Below are positions 9,220-16,587 of a stretch of 64,000 bases of DNA, piece after piece. Position 1 is the stretch's first letter. Every line of letters begins with the position of its first letter. The position numbers and the translations under genes were made by a program. The stretch spans positions 1,736,001 to 1,800,000 of the forward strand of contig CBDCVQ010000020.1 of NCBI GenBank assembly GCA_965223165.1. The letters run 5' to 3'. The notes beneath the pieces were generated by a model. It did no database searches. It was not told the origin of the DNA and saw only the letters and a list, made by a program, of their open reading frames with translations. The stretch comes from JABDMH01 sp965223165. Lineage in GTDB: Bacteria; Bacteroidota; Bacteroidia; Chitinophagales; Saprospiraceae.

Positions 9220-10164
9220 ATGCAAAAACATCTACAGCTTTACCTTTGGACAATAGTCAGTATCTGGTCACTGCAGGCGCAGTCGGTCAGGGAATGGCCA
9301 CTCAATGATTACTTGAATTTCACCGTCAATCCTGCAGCCATCGGGCAGGTGGAATCGATGACCGTCGGCCTGTCCTATGCGCGAAAGTGGCAGAATGTGC
9401 AAAGCAGCCCCATTCAAGCGGACCTTGGCTTTGTGCTGCCCTTCGAGAATGAGCGTATGGGCCTAGGCGCACACGTGTTCTCCGAGCGTGTTGGCCCATT
9501 TTCGACGGTGGGTATGTCCGTGGGATATGCGTATAAGGTCCCCTTGGGCCTATCGCGTGGCGACTACTTGGCCATGGGCATGTCTGGTAAGCTGATGCAT
9601 ATCAAGTTTGACCAAACGCATTTTATTGCGAGCCACGAGGGTGACGCCTTGCTCTCGGATGTAGACGGCACCCGACTGGTACCTCCGGCTTTCTCGGTCG
9701 GTATCGACTACAGCTCGGGTGAGCCTACGTACGCCGAGCCGGTGCAACTCCGCATATCGGGATCGGTCGCCCGGTTTTTTCCTTTTCAAAATCGCTTTAA
9801 CACCCTGTCCTTTGATCGCATCTTTCAGTGGTATGCGATGGCGGGCATGTCTATAGCGGCATCGGAGCATGTGGTCATTGAGCCCGCGTTGTTGTTGAAC
9901 CAGATTGAAGCCCACTCCGCCAACTACGGTGCACGCATCTGTGCCAAGTACAAACCGGTGGGATGGGTGCTGGCCCAGTACTCAAAGGCCGGATTTCTGA
10001 CCTCTCAACTGGGGCTAAATCTGGGAGGCAACTGGGGGGCTGGGCACACTTTTCTGGTGACGGTAAGCAACAGTTGGTACTTTGGTACGCTCAGCGCCCA
10101 GATCGGCAATAGTTTGACCTTTGGTTTTGCCTTTCAGCGATCACTGGATGGCTCTTCTTACTAA
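9220..10164 (+). CDS. PorP/SprF family T9SS membrane protein
   Basis: The 314-aa protein has a signal peptide (ending at LQAQS), the family signature NDYLNFTVNPAAIG near residue 30, and a C-terminal series of amphipathic beta strands typical of an outer-membrane barrel. SprF/PorP-like proteins are found next to T9SS type B cargo and are thought to help secrete or anchor that cargo. It starts 3 bp after the giant protease gene, so the two surely form an operon. The TAA stop is followed at once by CTAG repeats and the second 220-bp element. Confidence 0.9.
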   Translation: MQKHLQLYLWTIVSIWSLQAQSVREWPLNDYLNFTVNPAAIGQVESMTVGLSYARKWQNVQSSPIQADLGFVLPFENERMGLGAHVFSERVGPFSTVGMSVGYAYKVPLGLSRGDYLAMGMSGKLMHIKFDQTHFIASHEGDALLSDVDGTRLVPPAFSVGIDYSSGEPTYAEPVQLRISGSVARFFPFQNRFNTLSFDRIFQWYAMAGMSIAASEHVVIEPALLLNQIEAHSANYGARICAKYKPVGWVLAQYSKAGFLTSQLGLNLGGNWGAGHTFLVTVSNSWYFGTLSAQIGNSLTFGFAFQRSLDGSSY

Positions 10165-10174
10165 CTAGACTAGT

Positions 10175-10393
10175 CTAGTCTCGCAATAGATATGTTGAAT
10201 TATTCTAATAGGATTTTGTTCGCAGACGAGGCATGACGCGTACGATCTCGTAGAGTCGAGCATGACCATGCGAGAAGTGAGGGTACCGCGAATGCGGGTG
10301 GGTGGCTAGCCGTCGCTACGGCCGAGGCTTTGCAACGAAGTATGCGGACCAAAGACATTAGAATTAACCACAAGATTTAATGCGAAACACTAG
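10175..10393 (+). mobile_element. 220-bp CTAG-flanked inverted-repeat element, copy 2
   Basis: The element runs from CTAG (10175-10178) to CTAG (10390-10393) and lies directly after the PorP/SprF stop codon. The left end is a few bases shorter than in the other copies. The interior matches copies 1 and 3. A stretch of about 40 bases beginning at GAGGCTTTGCAACGAAG is identical in all three. A small hairpin GCCGT-CGCT-ACGGC here replaces GCCGT-AGCT-ATGGC in the other copies, so pairing is kept. It is preceded by a CTAGACTAGTCTAG cluster at 10165-10178. Confidence 0.8.
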
Positions 10394-10596
10394 AAGCCAG
10401 ACCGCGGATAGCCCCGGCTATGTAAGGCTTTGGATGATGAAGAGCAGGTGCAAAACAGCCAGCCAGGGTGTGTAGTTATTTGTCAGACGAAACACTAGTC
10501 TAGTATCCCCCTCCAAACGCACTTTCATCTCCATCTCGTCTTTAGGCACCGTCATCGTGCTTGTTGACCACGTGTTGGACCCGGGGCCCAAGGGAT
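10394..10596. other. Intergenic stretch with CTAGTCTAG motif and a small hairpin
   Basis: It holds an inverted repeat ATAGCC-CC-GGCTAT at 10408-10421 and the motif CGAAACACTAG at 10488-10498. That motif is the same 11 bases that end the 220-bp element at 10383-10393. It continues directly as CTAGTCTAG (10495-10503). This looks like a solo element end or an excision scar. A minus-strand open frame that begins by overlapping the rluB stop has no recognisable homology and I do not call it. Confidence 0.45.
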
Positions 10597-11391
10597 TCAA
10601 ATAAAATGCTTCAGCATGATGACTTCGCGCGGAGTTAATGGTCGATATCGTCCGCGAGGCAGATTCTTCTTGGTCAGTCCGGCGTAGTGGATGCGATCGA
10701 GGGATTTGATCCGATATCCCATATGCTCAAAAATCCGTCGGACAATGCGATTGCGACCGATGAATAGGGTGATGGATACCGTGGACCGATCCTCGGGTTT
10801 GGGATGATCGAGTTCTTTGATGGGTGCGGGTCCATCAGCCAGCTGCAGTCCGGCAGAGATCTGAGCGAAGTGATCAGGATCCAATGGCTTGTCCAGCCGC
10901 ACCAGATATTGTTTGCGCACTTGATGCGATGGGTGCGCTAGTTTTTTGGCGAGATCCCCATCATTGGTGATGACCAGCAGACCCGTGGTCTGGCGGTCGA
11001 GCCGTCCCACCGGAAAAAGACGCAATGCTCCCTTGTCCTGAATAAGGTCCAGCACGGTTTTTCTCCCCTTTTCATCGGCCGTGGTGGTGATCACATTTTT
11101 TGGTTTGTTGAGCAGGTAGTAGACGCGTGTGGTCTCGATCGCGAGTTTCCGTCCCTCATATTCGACCTGATCGCCATCTTTTACGAGGTGGAAGGGTTCG
11201 CGGACTATTTGACCATTGACTTTTATGCGGCCGGCCTTGACCAGATCCACGGCCTTTCGACGAGAGCAGACACCCGCTTTGGCGATAAACTTGTTGAGAC
11301 GCATGGGAAAGGCTACCGGCTCCGGATCCGGCTGCGGGGATCGCGGGACGTGAAAAGGATTTCGCGGTGCTCGTGATTTCTTGCGCTTCAT
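10597..11391 (-). CDS. rluB: 23S rRNA pseudouridine synthase, RluB/RsuA family
   Basis: After a basic N-terminal extension of about 28 residues there is an S4 RNA-binding domain (MRLNKFIAKAGVCSRRKA). The catalytic domain follows with the family motif GRLDRQTTGLLVITNDG, whose Asp is the nucleophile. The C-terminal GRNRIVRRIFEHMG segment is also typical. At 264 aa the protein has normal length for the RluB/RsuA group. It should convert a specific uridine in 23S rRNA to pseudouridine; the exact position is inferred from family. It lies downstream of dnaB on the same strand, with a 220-bp element between them. Confidence 0.85.
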   Translation of the reverse strand: MKRKKSRAPRNPFHVPRSPQPDPEPVAFPMRLNKFIAKAGVCSRRKAVDLVKAGRIKVNGQIVREPFHLVKDGDQVEYEGRKLAIETTRVYYLLNKPKNVITTTADEKGRKTVLDLIQDKGALRLFPVGRLDRQTTGLLVITNDGDLAKKLAHPSHQVRKQYLVRLDKPLDPDHFAQISAGLQLADGPAPIKELDHPKPEDRSTVSITLFIGRNRIVRRIFEHMGYRIKSLDRIHYAGLTKKNLPRGRYRPLTPREVIMLKHFI

Positions 11392-11458
11392 CGATGCTTT
11401 GGCTTAGACCCGGTCTGGACGAGTGCAAGATGATAAGATTTGAAGAGACCCGTGCTAC

Positions 11459-11683
11459 CTAGTAGCGTTTCGCATGAGATATGTTGAATAATTCTAATAG
11501 GATTTTGTTCGCAGTCGAGGCATGACCGGGCGATCTCGAAGCGTCGAGCATGACAATGCGAGAAGTGAGGGAACCGCGAAAGCGGGTGGGTGGCTAGCCG
11601 TAGCTATGGCGAGGCTTTGCAACGAAGTATGCGGACCAAAGACATTAGAATAAGCTACGAGATTTAATGCGAAACTCTACTAG
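11459..11683 (+). mobile_element. 220-bp CTAG-flanked inverted-repeat element, copy 3, abutting the dnaB stop codon
   Basis: The element runs from CTAG (11459-11462) to CTAG (11680-11683). The two 40-base ends match as inverted repeats at about 28 positions, including CTAGTAG, GTTTCGCAT and ATTCTAAT. The right-hand CTAG contains the TAG stop codon of dnaB, read on the minus strand as TTC-TAG. Insertion at this site therefore restores the stop and leaves DnaB unchanged. The interior carries a CCGC-GAAA-GCGG hairpin with a GNRA loop. There is no protein coding. Confidence 0.8.
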
Positions 11684-13203
11684 AATGGAATATCGTCCAC
11701 ATCATTCATCCTGGACGGGCGAGTGATGATGTTGTCAGTGCCGCTGAGTGGATCATCGCTCTTCAGGCTGCTAAAGTCGAACTCGTCCAGGTTAGTGAAT
11801 TTGGCAAACTGATCTACAAATCGCAGCTTGATGGTCTCCAGGGCACCGTTTCTGTGCTTGGCTACGATGATTTCTGCAATCCCCTTGAGCGAGCCCTCCT
11901 CGCTCTCGGTGATGTCGTAGTATTCGGGACGGTAGATAAAGGATACGATATCGGCGTCTTGCTCGATCGCCCCGGACTCCCGAAGGTCGGAGAGCATTGG
12001 CCTCTTTTCGCCCCCGCGTGTTTCCACCGCTCGACTCAACTGGGACAGTGCGATCACCGGCACATTGAGCTCCTTGGCCATGCCCTTGAGCGCTCGTGAA
12101 ATCGAACTGATCTCCTGCTCTCGCGTGCCGGTACGTTTGTTGTCGATATTGCCAGACATCAGCTGCAGATAGTCGATGACGATCAACTGGACATCGTGCT
12201 GCATCTTCAGTCGACGACACTTGGCTCGTAGTTCGAAGCTATTGATGGCTGGGGTATCATCAATGTAGATCGGCACCGTGGAGAGCTTTTCGACGGCTGT
12301 ATGTAGTTGTTGCCACTCGTGCGGCTCCAGTTGTCCATTGCGCAGTTTTCGAGAGGAGATTTCGGCCTCCATGGATATGAGGCGCTGGACCAACTGAATG
12401 TTTGACATCTCCAAGGAGAAAATGGCGACGGCTTTGCCATGGTCCATCGCGGCATTTTTGGCCAGGGAGAGGGTAAACGCAGTCTTACCCATCCCGGGGC
12501 GGGCCGCGATGATGATCAGATCAGAGGCTTGCCACCCTGAAGTGACCCGATCCAGCTCGGTAAAGCCGGAAGGCACCCCCGTGAGCCCTTCTGCCTTGTC
12601 GGCAAGCTCCTCGAGTTGTTTTTGGGCCTTAAGAGCGAGCGTTCCGATGGATTCAAAACCTCGATTGAGATTTTGTTGCGTTATGTCAAAGAGATTTCTT
12701 TCGGCATCATCCAGCAGCTCAAAGACGTCCTTGGTATCGTCATAGGAGTCACGAATGATGGTGGTCGAAGCGCGGATCAGTTCTCGCTGGATGTGTTTTT
12801 GGGAGATGATACGGGCATGATACTCGATATTGGCCGCAGAGGCGACGCGGTTGCTCAACTCCACCAGGTAATTGGGGCCACCGATCTGGTCAATATCTCC
12901 CTGGGTCTTCAGCTCTTCATGCACCGTCAGGATGTCGATCGGATGGGTTTTTTCAAAGAGATTGAGCATGGCCTTGTAGACCAGTTGATGGGCTTCCACA
13001 TAAAAGCTGTCTGGCTGCAGGATATCCAGGACGGTGGGCAAGGCGTTCTTGTCCAACATGATGGCCCCGAGCACAGCCTCCTCTAGCGGGATGGCCTGTG
13101 GCTGAATCTTGCCATACATGAGGCTGGAGAGATCCGTATCTCCCTTGACGGTCTTCATATATGAGGACCCCATTGCCTTTATATTTTTCTTAGGATCAGC
13201 CAT
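11680..13203 (-). CDS. dnaB: Replicative DNA helicase DnaB
   Basis: The 507-aa protein has the N-terminal DnaB helical domain (PQAIPLEEAVLGAIMLDKNA), a linker, and a RecA-like motor domain with Walker A RPGMGKTAF, Walker B LIVIDYLQLM and the DLRESGAIEQDAD region. It unwinds DNA ahead of the replisome. It is a normal full-length family member. A -7 promoter box lies at 13237-13244 and a DnaA box at 13318-13327 upstream. The stop codon is formed by the CTAG at the edge of the 220-bp element. Confidence 0.97.
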   Translation of the reverse strand: MADPKKNIKAMGSSYMKTVKGDTDLSSLMYGKIQPQAIPLEEAVLGAIMLDKNALPTVLDILQPDSFYVEAHQLVYKAMLNLFEKTHPIDILTVHEELKTQGDIDQIGGPNYLVELSNRVASAANIEYHARIISQKHIQRELIRASTTIIRDSYDDTKDVFELLDDAERNLFDITQQNLNRGFESIGTLALKAQKQLEELADKAEGLTGVPSGFTELDRVTSGWQASDLIIIAARPGMGKTAFTLSLAKNAAMDHGKAVAIFSLEMSNIQLVQRLISMEAEISSRKLRNGQLEPHEWQQLHTAVEKLSTVPIYIDDTPAINSFELRAKCRRLKMQHDVQLIVIDYLQLMSGNIDNKRTGTREQEISSISRALKGMAKELNVPVIALSQLSRAVETRGGEKRPMLSDLRESGAIEQDADIVSFIYRPEYYDITESEEGSLKGIAEIIVAKHRNGALETIKLRFVDQFAKFTNLDEFDFSSLKSDDPLSGTDNIITRPSRMNDVDDIPF

Positions 13204-13236
13204 TTACAAGGAAATCTATGGGTGGTTGTACTGGGT

Positions 13237-13244
13237 CAAAGGTA
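13237..13244 (-). promoter_or_regulatory. Candidate dnaB promoter, -7 box
   Basis: The minus strand reads TACCTTTG, a full match to the Bacteroidota -7 consensus TAnnTTTG, and would give a leader of about 25 bases before the dnaB ATG. No clear -33 TTTG was seen. Confidence 0.55.
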
Positions 13245-13317
13245 AGACATTATATGGTCTACGTATTAATTATTTATTTCATGGGTGTTGACAAGCACTG
13301 CCGAGAGTGTTAATAAT

Positions 13318-13327
13318 TTGTGGATAA
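13318..13327 (-). promoter_or_regulatory. DnaA box upstream of dnaB
   Basis: The plus strand reads TTGTGGATAA, whose complement TTATCCACAA contains the exact consensus DnaA box TTATCCACA. It stands about 115 bp before the dnaB start, next to an AT-rich stretch. I see only one box, so a regulatory site for dnaB is more likely than an origin. Confidence 0.5.
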
Positions 13328-13524
13328 AAAGAGAGGTGGATCGAGTGTCCAAGTCGGACTTCTTTTAGCACCCTTAAATCATGCTGTCTCAGCGTTGACC
13401 ACCCCCTATCAGCGTGCCTCCGAGGGAGGCTATGTCGCTCCGAAAAGAAAGATGTCTTTGTGGAAAAGATTTGGAGGTGGCACCAAGCAGTGATATGCTC
13501 ATCAAGATGGGGACGAAGCAGCGC

Positions 13525-13552
13525 AAAAAAAAGGGGCGCCGCGAGGCACCCC
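13525..13552 (-). terminator. Intrinsic terminator of the coiled-coil protein gene
   Basis: On the minus strand GGGGTGCC-TCGC-GGCGCCCC forms an 8-bp stem with one G-U pair and a 4-base loop, followed by eight T. It lies about 40 bases past the stop codon of the gene at 13595-14269. Confidence 0.85.
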
Positions 13553-13594
13553 AGAAATCCTAAATCGGTCTGTCAAACATTGGCAGCAGCGCTA

Positions 13595-14269
13595 CTAGCT
13601 TTCGGCCTTGGCCAGTTTTACTTCGACCAACCGTACCTTTTCCTTTTGTGCCTCGATGCTGTTGGTGACATCGGCCTGGTCGGTAATGTTGGTTTCGATC
13701 TTCTGTTCATTTTCTTCAATCTTGCGCTTCCAGTCCTCGATCTCCTTGTGATAGCGGTCGTTCAACTTTTGCAACTTGGCCAGATTGCGTTCCAGTGACT
13801 TTAGTTCACTTTCTTCGTCCTTGAGTTCCAGCTTGATGTTTTCGACATTGAGCTGCTTGTCTAGCCCTTGCACAAACATGGCAAAGCCCTCATAGGCGTC
13901 GGCATGACTCTCGGAGTCCAAAAAAGCGCCACCCAGATCCATCCACACCCTAAGCCGGCTGCCCGATCCGGCGCTCTCGACCAGATGATAGATGTCGACC
14001 GTGTTGCTTGAGATGTAGCCAATATTGGCGTCGTCCGTGAAGAATTCCTTGCTGCGTTTGACCTTCTTGGTTTTGCCCTTAAAGGACTTCAGATAGTCTC
14101 TCCACACGGAGTTGAGAAACTTACTGTCGTAATCAGGAAATTCTATGGAGAATCCGTTGTTGCTCCCGACGCTCATGCCACTCACGGACTCCTCGATTTC
14201 TTGGGCTCTGAGTGATCCGATGGCCAGGGCCACACCCAGCAGGATTAGTAATGTTGCTTTAGATTTCAT
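13595..14269 (-). CDS. Secreted coiled-coil protein, unknown function
   Basis: The 224-aa product has a cleavable signal peptide (ALAIGSLRAQE), a globular part of about 110 residues that looks like a conserved Bacteroidota periplasmic domain, and a C-terminal coiled coil from about residue 145 with heptads rich in Leu, Glu and Lys. I cannot name the family. It begins 6 bp after the lipid kinase gene on the same strand, so the two are probably one transcript ending at the terminator at 13525-13552. Confidence 0.7.
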   Translation of the reverse strand: MKSKATLLILLGVALAIGSLRAQEIEESVSGMSVGSNNGFSIEFPDYDSKFLNSVWRDYLKSFKGKTKKVKRSKEFFTDDANIGYISSNTVDIYHLVESAGSGSRLRVWMDLGGAFLDSESHADAYEGFAMFVQGLDKQLNVENIKLELKDEESELKSLERNLAKLQKLNDRYHKEIEDWKRKIEENEQKIETNITDQADVTNSIEAQKEKVRLVEVKLAKAES

Positions 14270-14275
14270 ATTCGA

Positions 14276-15253
14276 TTATTTAGTCTTGTATTTAGTTGGC
14301 ACCACAAAATTCAGTGATTGTTGTCGAAGGGTGATCTTGCAGGGGGCTTGGCCACAAAGTTCCCCGTCCACCTCTACTAACAGTTTTTCATCAGCAATAG
14401 GTTCGACCGTGAGCGAAGAAGTTTTCCAGTGCCGGACACTTCGCACACGATATATCCTTCCCGTGAGTAGCTTGGGCAGATGGGCCAGTACGATACGCAG
14501 TGGCAATTTGCCCAGCAATGTCACATCGAGCAGTCCATCATGCGGAGACGCCCACGGGGTCAGTTGCAGTCCTCCTCCGGCATATCGGCCATTGCCGATA
14601 TTGAGTGTGAGCACCTGCCCTTCATAAGTCGGGCCTGACTTGCACGAGATCCGAAGTCCTTCCTCTTCATAGGAGAAGAGACCTTTAACCGCTTGCCACA
14701 GATAGCTCATCTTGTGATTACTACCGCTATGACGATTGCTCAGCTGTGCTACCACATATGCACTGAGGGCAAAGCTGGCCTCATTGACAAAATACCGACA
14801 CTGGTCCCGGCCCTGACTTTGCCACTCCACCTGTCCGATATCGATGGGTATGGTCCGATTGCTTTTGAACATGGAGATCCACGGGTCGGGCCGATGCGGA
14901 ATGCCAAAATGCTTAGCCAAATCATTGCCTGTACCGCAGGGCAGGAGGGCATAGGATATGTTTCGCCGCACGTGAGCGGGCAGGGACATCAAGCCATTGA
15001 CCACCTCATTATTGGTACCATCTCCTCCCACGGCGACTACATGTGCGTGCCCGCGGATACCTGACTTGACGAGATTAGTGGCCTGGCCGGAGGCCGTGGT
15101 ATACGCCTCTTGAATATCGCTGGAAGCAAAATGCGCACCGAGAAGCCGCTCTTTGACCGCGTTCCATGCCACCATAGATTTTCTACCTCCCGCTACGGGG
15201 TTTACAATGGCAAAAAGCGACTTTGACGGGACCGATATTGAGCTAGTCACCAA
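14276..15253 (-). CDS. Diacylglycerol/sphingosine kinase-family lipid kinase (YegS/BmrU-like)
   Basis: The 325-aa protein has the catalytic-domain signatures of the DAGK family: IVNPVAGG near residue 17, VVAVGGDGTNNEVVNG (ATP-binding glycine loop) near 72, and LLPCGTGNDLAKHFG near 105. Members phosphorylate diacylglycerol or related lipids at the inner membrane face. The exact lipid cannot be told from sequence. The upstream region is short and is followed by the IS110 insertion, so its promoter may have been disturbed or replaced. Confidence 0.88.
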   Translation of the reverse strand: MVTSSISVPSKSLFAIVNPVAGGRKSMVAWNAVKERLLGAHFASSDIQEAYTTASGQATNLVKSGIRGHAHVVAVGGDGTNNEVVNGLMSLPAHVRRNISYALLPCGTGNDLAKHFGIPHRPDPWISMFKSNRTIPIDIGQVEWQSQGRDQCRYFVNEASFALSAYVVAQLSNRHSGSNHKMSYLWQAVKGLFSYEEEGLRISCKSGPTYEGQVLTLNIGNGRYAGGGLQLTPWASPHDGLLDVTLLGKLPLRIVLAHLPKLLTGRIYRVRSVRHWKTSSLTVEPIADEKLLVEVDGELCGQAPCKITLRQQSLNFVVPTKYKTK

Positions 15254-15303
15254 TGATTGACGTGACTAGGGGGCAAAAAAACATGCATGATTTAGGAAAT
15301 CAC

Positions 15304-15376
15304 CAACAGCCATGAAAGTCTTGGCTTATAGCCCGGTATCTTGGTACCAATTAAACGTATGGACTTATGGCTGTTG
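15304..15376 (+). promoter_or_regulatory. Structured leader overlapping the IS110 transposase start codon
   Basis: CAACAGCCAT (15304-15313) and ATGGCTGTTG (15367-15376) are perfect complements. The second one contains the ATG of the transposase. Between them lie GGCT-TAT-AGCC (15322-15332) and the palindrome TTGGTACCAA (15341-15350). A transcript could fold so that the start codon is hidden, which would limit transposase translation; that function is inference. Confidence 0.5.
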
Positions 15377-16587
15377 ATCAATTTCCCATTATCGTTGAGC
15401 GTGGTTGTGGAATGGATGTGCACAAAGATACGGTTGTTGCGACAATTCGAGGGGCAGATATTGAGGTAACCACAGCGACATTTAAGACGTTTAGCGACGA
15501 TCTGACAGAGATGATATGTTGGCTTCAGAACCATGGAGTTACGCATGTTGCGATGGAGAGCACGGGAGTGTACTGGAAGCCGGTGTACTACATGCTGGAG
15601 GAATTCTTCGAGGTTTTGTTGGTCAATGCCCGTCACATCAAGAATGTTCCTGGGCAGAAGACGGATAAGAAAGATTCAGAATGGATTGCCAAACTGTTAC
15701 TCAGTGGTCTTCTGAAGGGGAGTTTTGTTCCTGGCCAAGAGATACGGGAATTGCGAGCATTGCACCGTCACCGTCGAAAGCTGATCGGTCAGCGAACGGC
15801 ACAGAAGAATCGACTGCAAAATGTGTTGGAACAAGCCAATATCAAATTACGCAGTGTGCTCAGTGACGTATTTGGTGTGTCGGGTTTGTCGATGATACAA
15901 GCCATATCTAGCGGGCAAACGGACCCTGAGGTATTGTGTGAATTAGCAAAAGGGTCTCTAAGAAATAAGAAGGATCAATTACGAAAGGCACTAACAGGCA
16001 GAGTAACAGACCATCATCGATTCATGTTGAAGCTGATACTTGAGTCCATCTCACACATCAACGACCAAATAGCTCAGATAGAAGCTCAGATGGATAAGTA
16101 TCTAGACTTGATGAAAACCGAAGTGGATCTGCTGAAAACGATTCCAGGAGTGTCTACACAGATTGCCGCTGGCATTTTAGCCGAGATTGGAGATGACATG
16201 ACCCACTTCCCATCACACGGGCACCTAGCATCTTGGGCTGGCATTTGTCCTGGAAACAACGAAAGTGCAGGAAAGATGTACTCATCTCGCATCACCCACG
16301 GCAACAAGCATCTAAAGACAACATTGGTTGAGGCTGCCTGGGTTGCATCAAGGACAAAGAACAATCCTGTACTGGCCACCAAACATCGAATGTTGAGTCG
16401 ACGCATTGGTAAGAAGAAGGCTACCATTGCCATAGGGCATAAGATCTTGACCGCTGCATACCATGTCCTTCGTGATCAACAGCCCTACAAACCTCACACT
16501 ACAGACCCCAAAATCCTAGAGATTAGAAGATTGCGCAGAATCAAAAGGTTGGAAAGACAATTGAGTGCACTTAGAAAGACGTCCTAA
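15367..16587 (+). CDS. IS110-family transposase
   Basis: The 406-aa protein is full length. The N-terminal DEDD RuvC-like domain shows GMDVHKDTVVATI (first Asp), AMESTGVYWKPV (Glu) and the QKTDKKDSEWIAKLL pair of Asp. The C-terminal Transposase_20 domain shows LKTIPGVSTQIAAGILAE, followed by WAGICPGNNESAGK with the conserved Ser. IS110 transposases recombine circular intermediates guided by an element-encoded bridge RNA. The start ATG lies within a long inverted repeat. No internal stops or frameshifts, so it may be active. Confidence 0.95.
   Translation: MAVDQFPIIVERGCGMDVHKDTVVATIRGADIEVTTATFKTFSDDLTEMICWLQNHGVTHVAMESTGVYWKPVYYMLEEFFEVLLVNARHIKNVPGQKTDKKDSEWIAKLLLSGLLKGSFVPGQEIRELRALHRHRRKLIGQRTAQKNRLQNVLEQANIKLRSVLSDVFGVSGLSMIQAISSGQTDPEVLCELAKGSLRNKKDQLRKALTGRVTDHHRFMLKLILESISHINDQIAQIEAQMDKYLDLMKTEVDLLKTIPGVSTQIAAGILAEIGDDMTHFPSHGHLASWAGICPGNNESAGKMYSSRITHGNKHLKTTLVEAAWVASRTKNNPVLATKHRMLSRRIGKKKATIAIGHKILTAAYHVLRDQQPYKPHTTDPKILEIRRLRRIKRLERQLSALRKTS

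Larger units (their letters stand above)
13204..13594. other. 391-bp gap between dnaB and the coiled-coil gene
   Basis: It contains the dnaB promoter candidate, an AT-rich stretch around 13255-13290, a DnaA box, an inverted repeat GCCTCC/GGAGGC near 13417-13430 without a T-run, and the terminator of the gene at 13595. No open frame with coding character was found. Confidence 0.6.

Noticed and set aside
10418..10600. Minus-strand frame of 60 codons that overlaps the rluB stop
   Set aside because: It needs a TTG start, has no homology that I recognise and crosses a CTAGTCTAG motif. A gene remnant is possible but not supported.
13204..13594. Replication origin
   Set aside because: Only one DnaA box is visible and no cluster; dnaA is not nearby.
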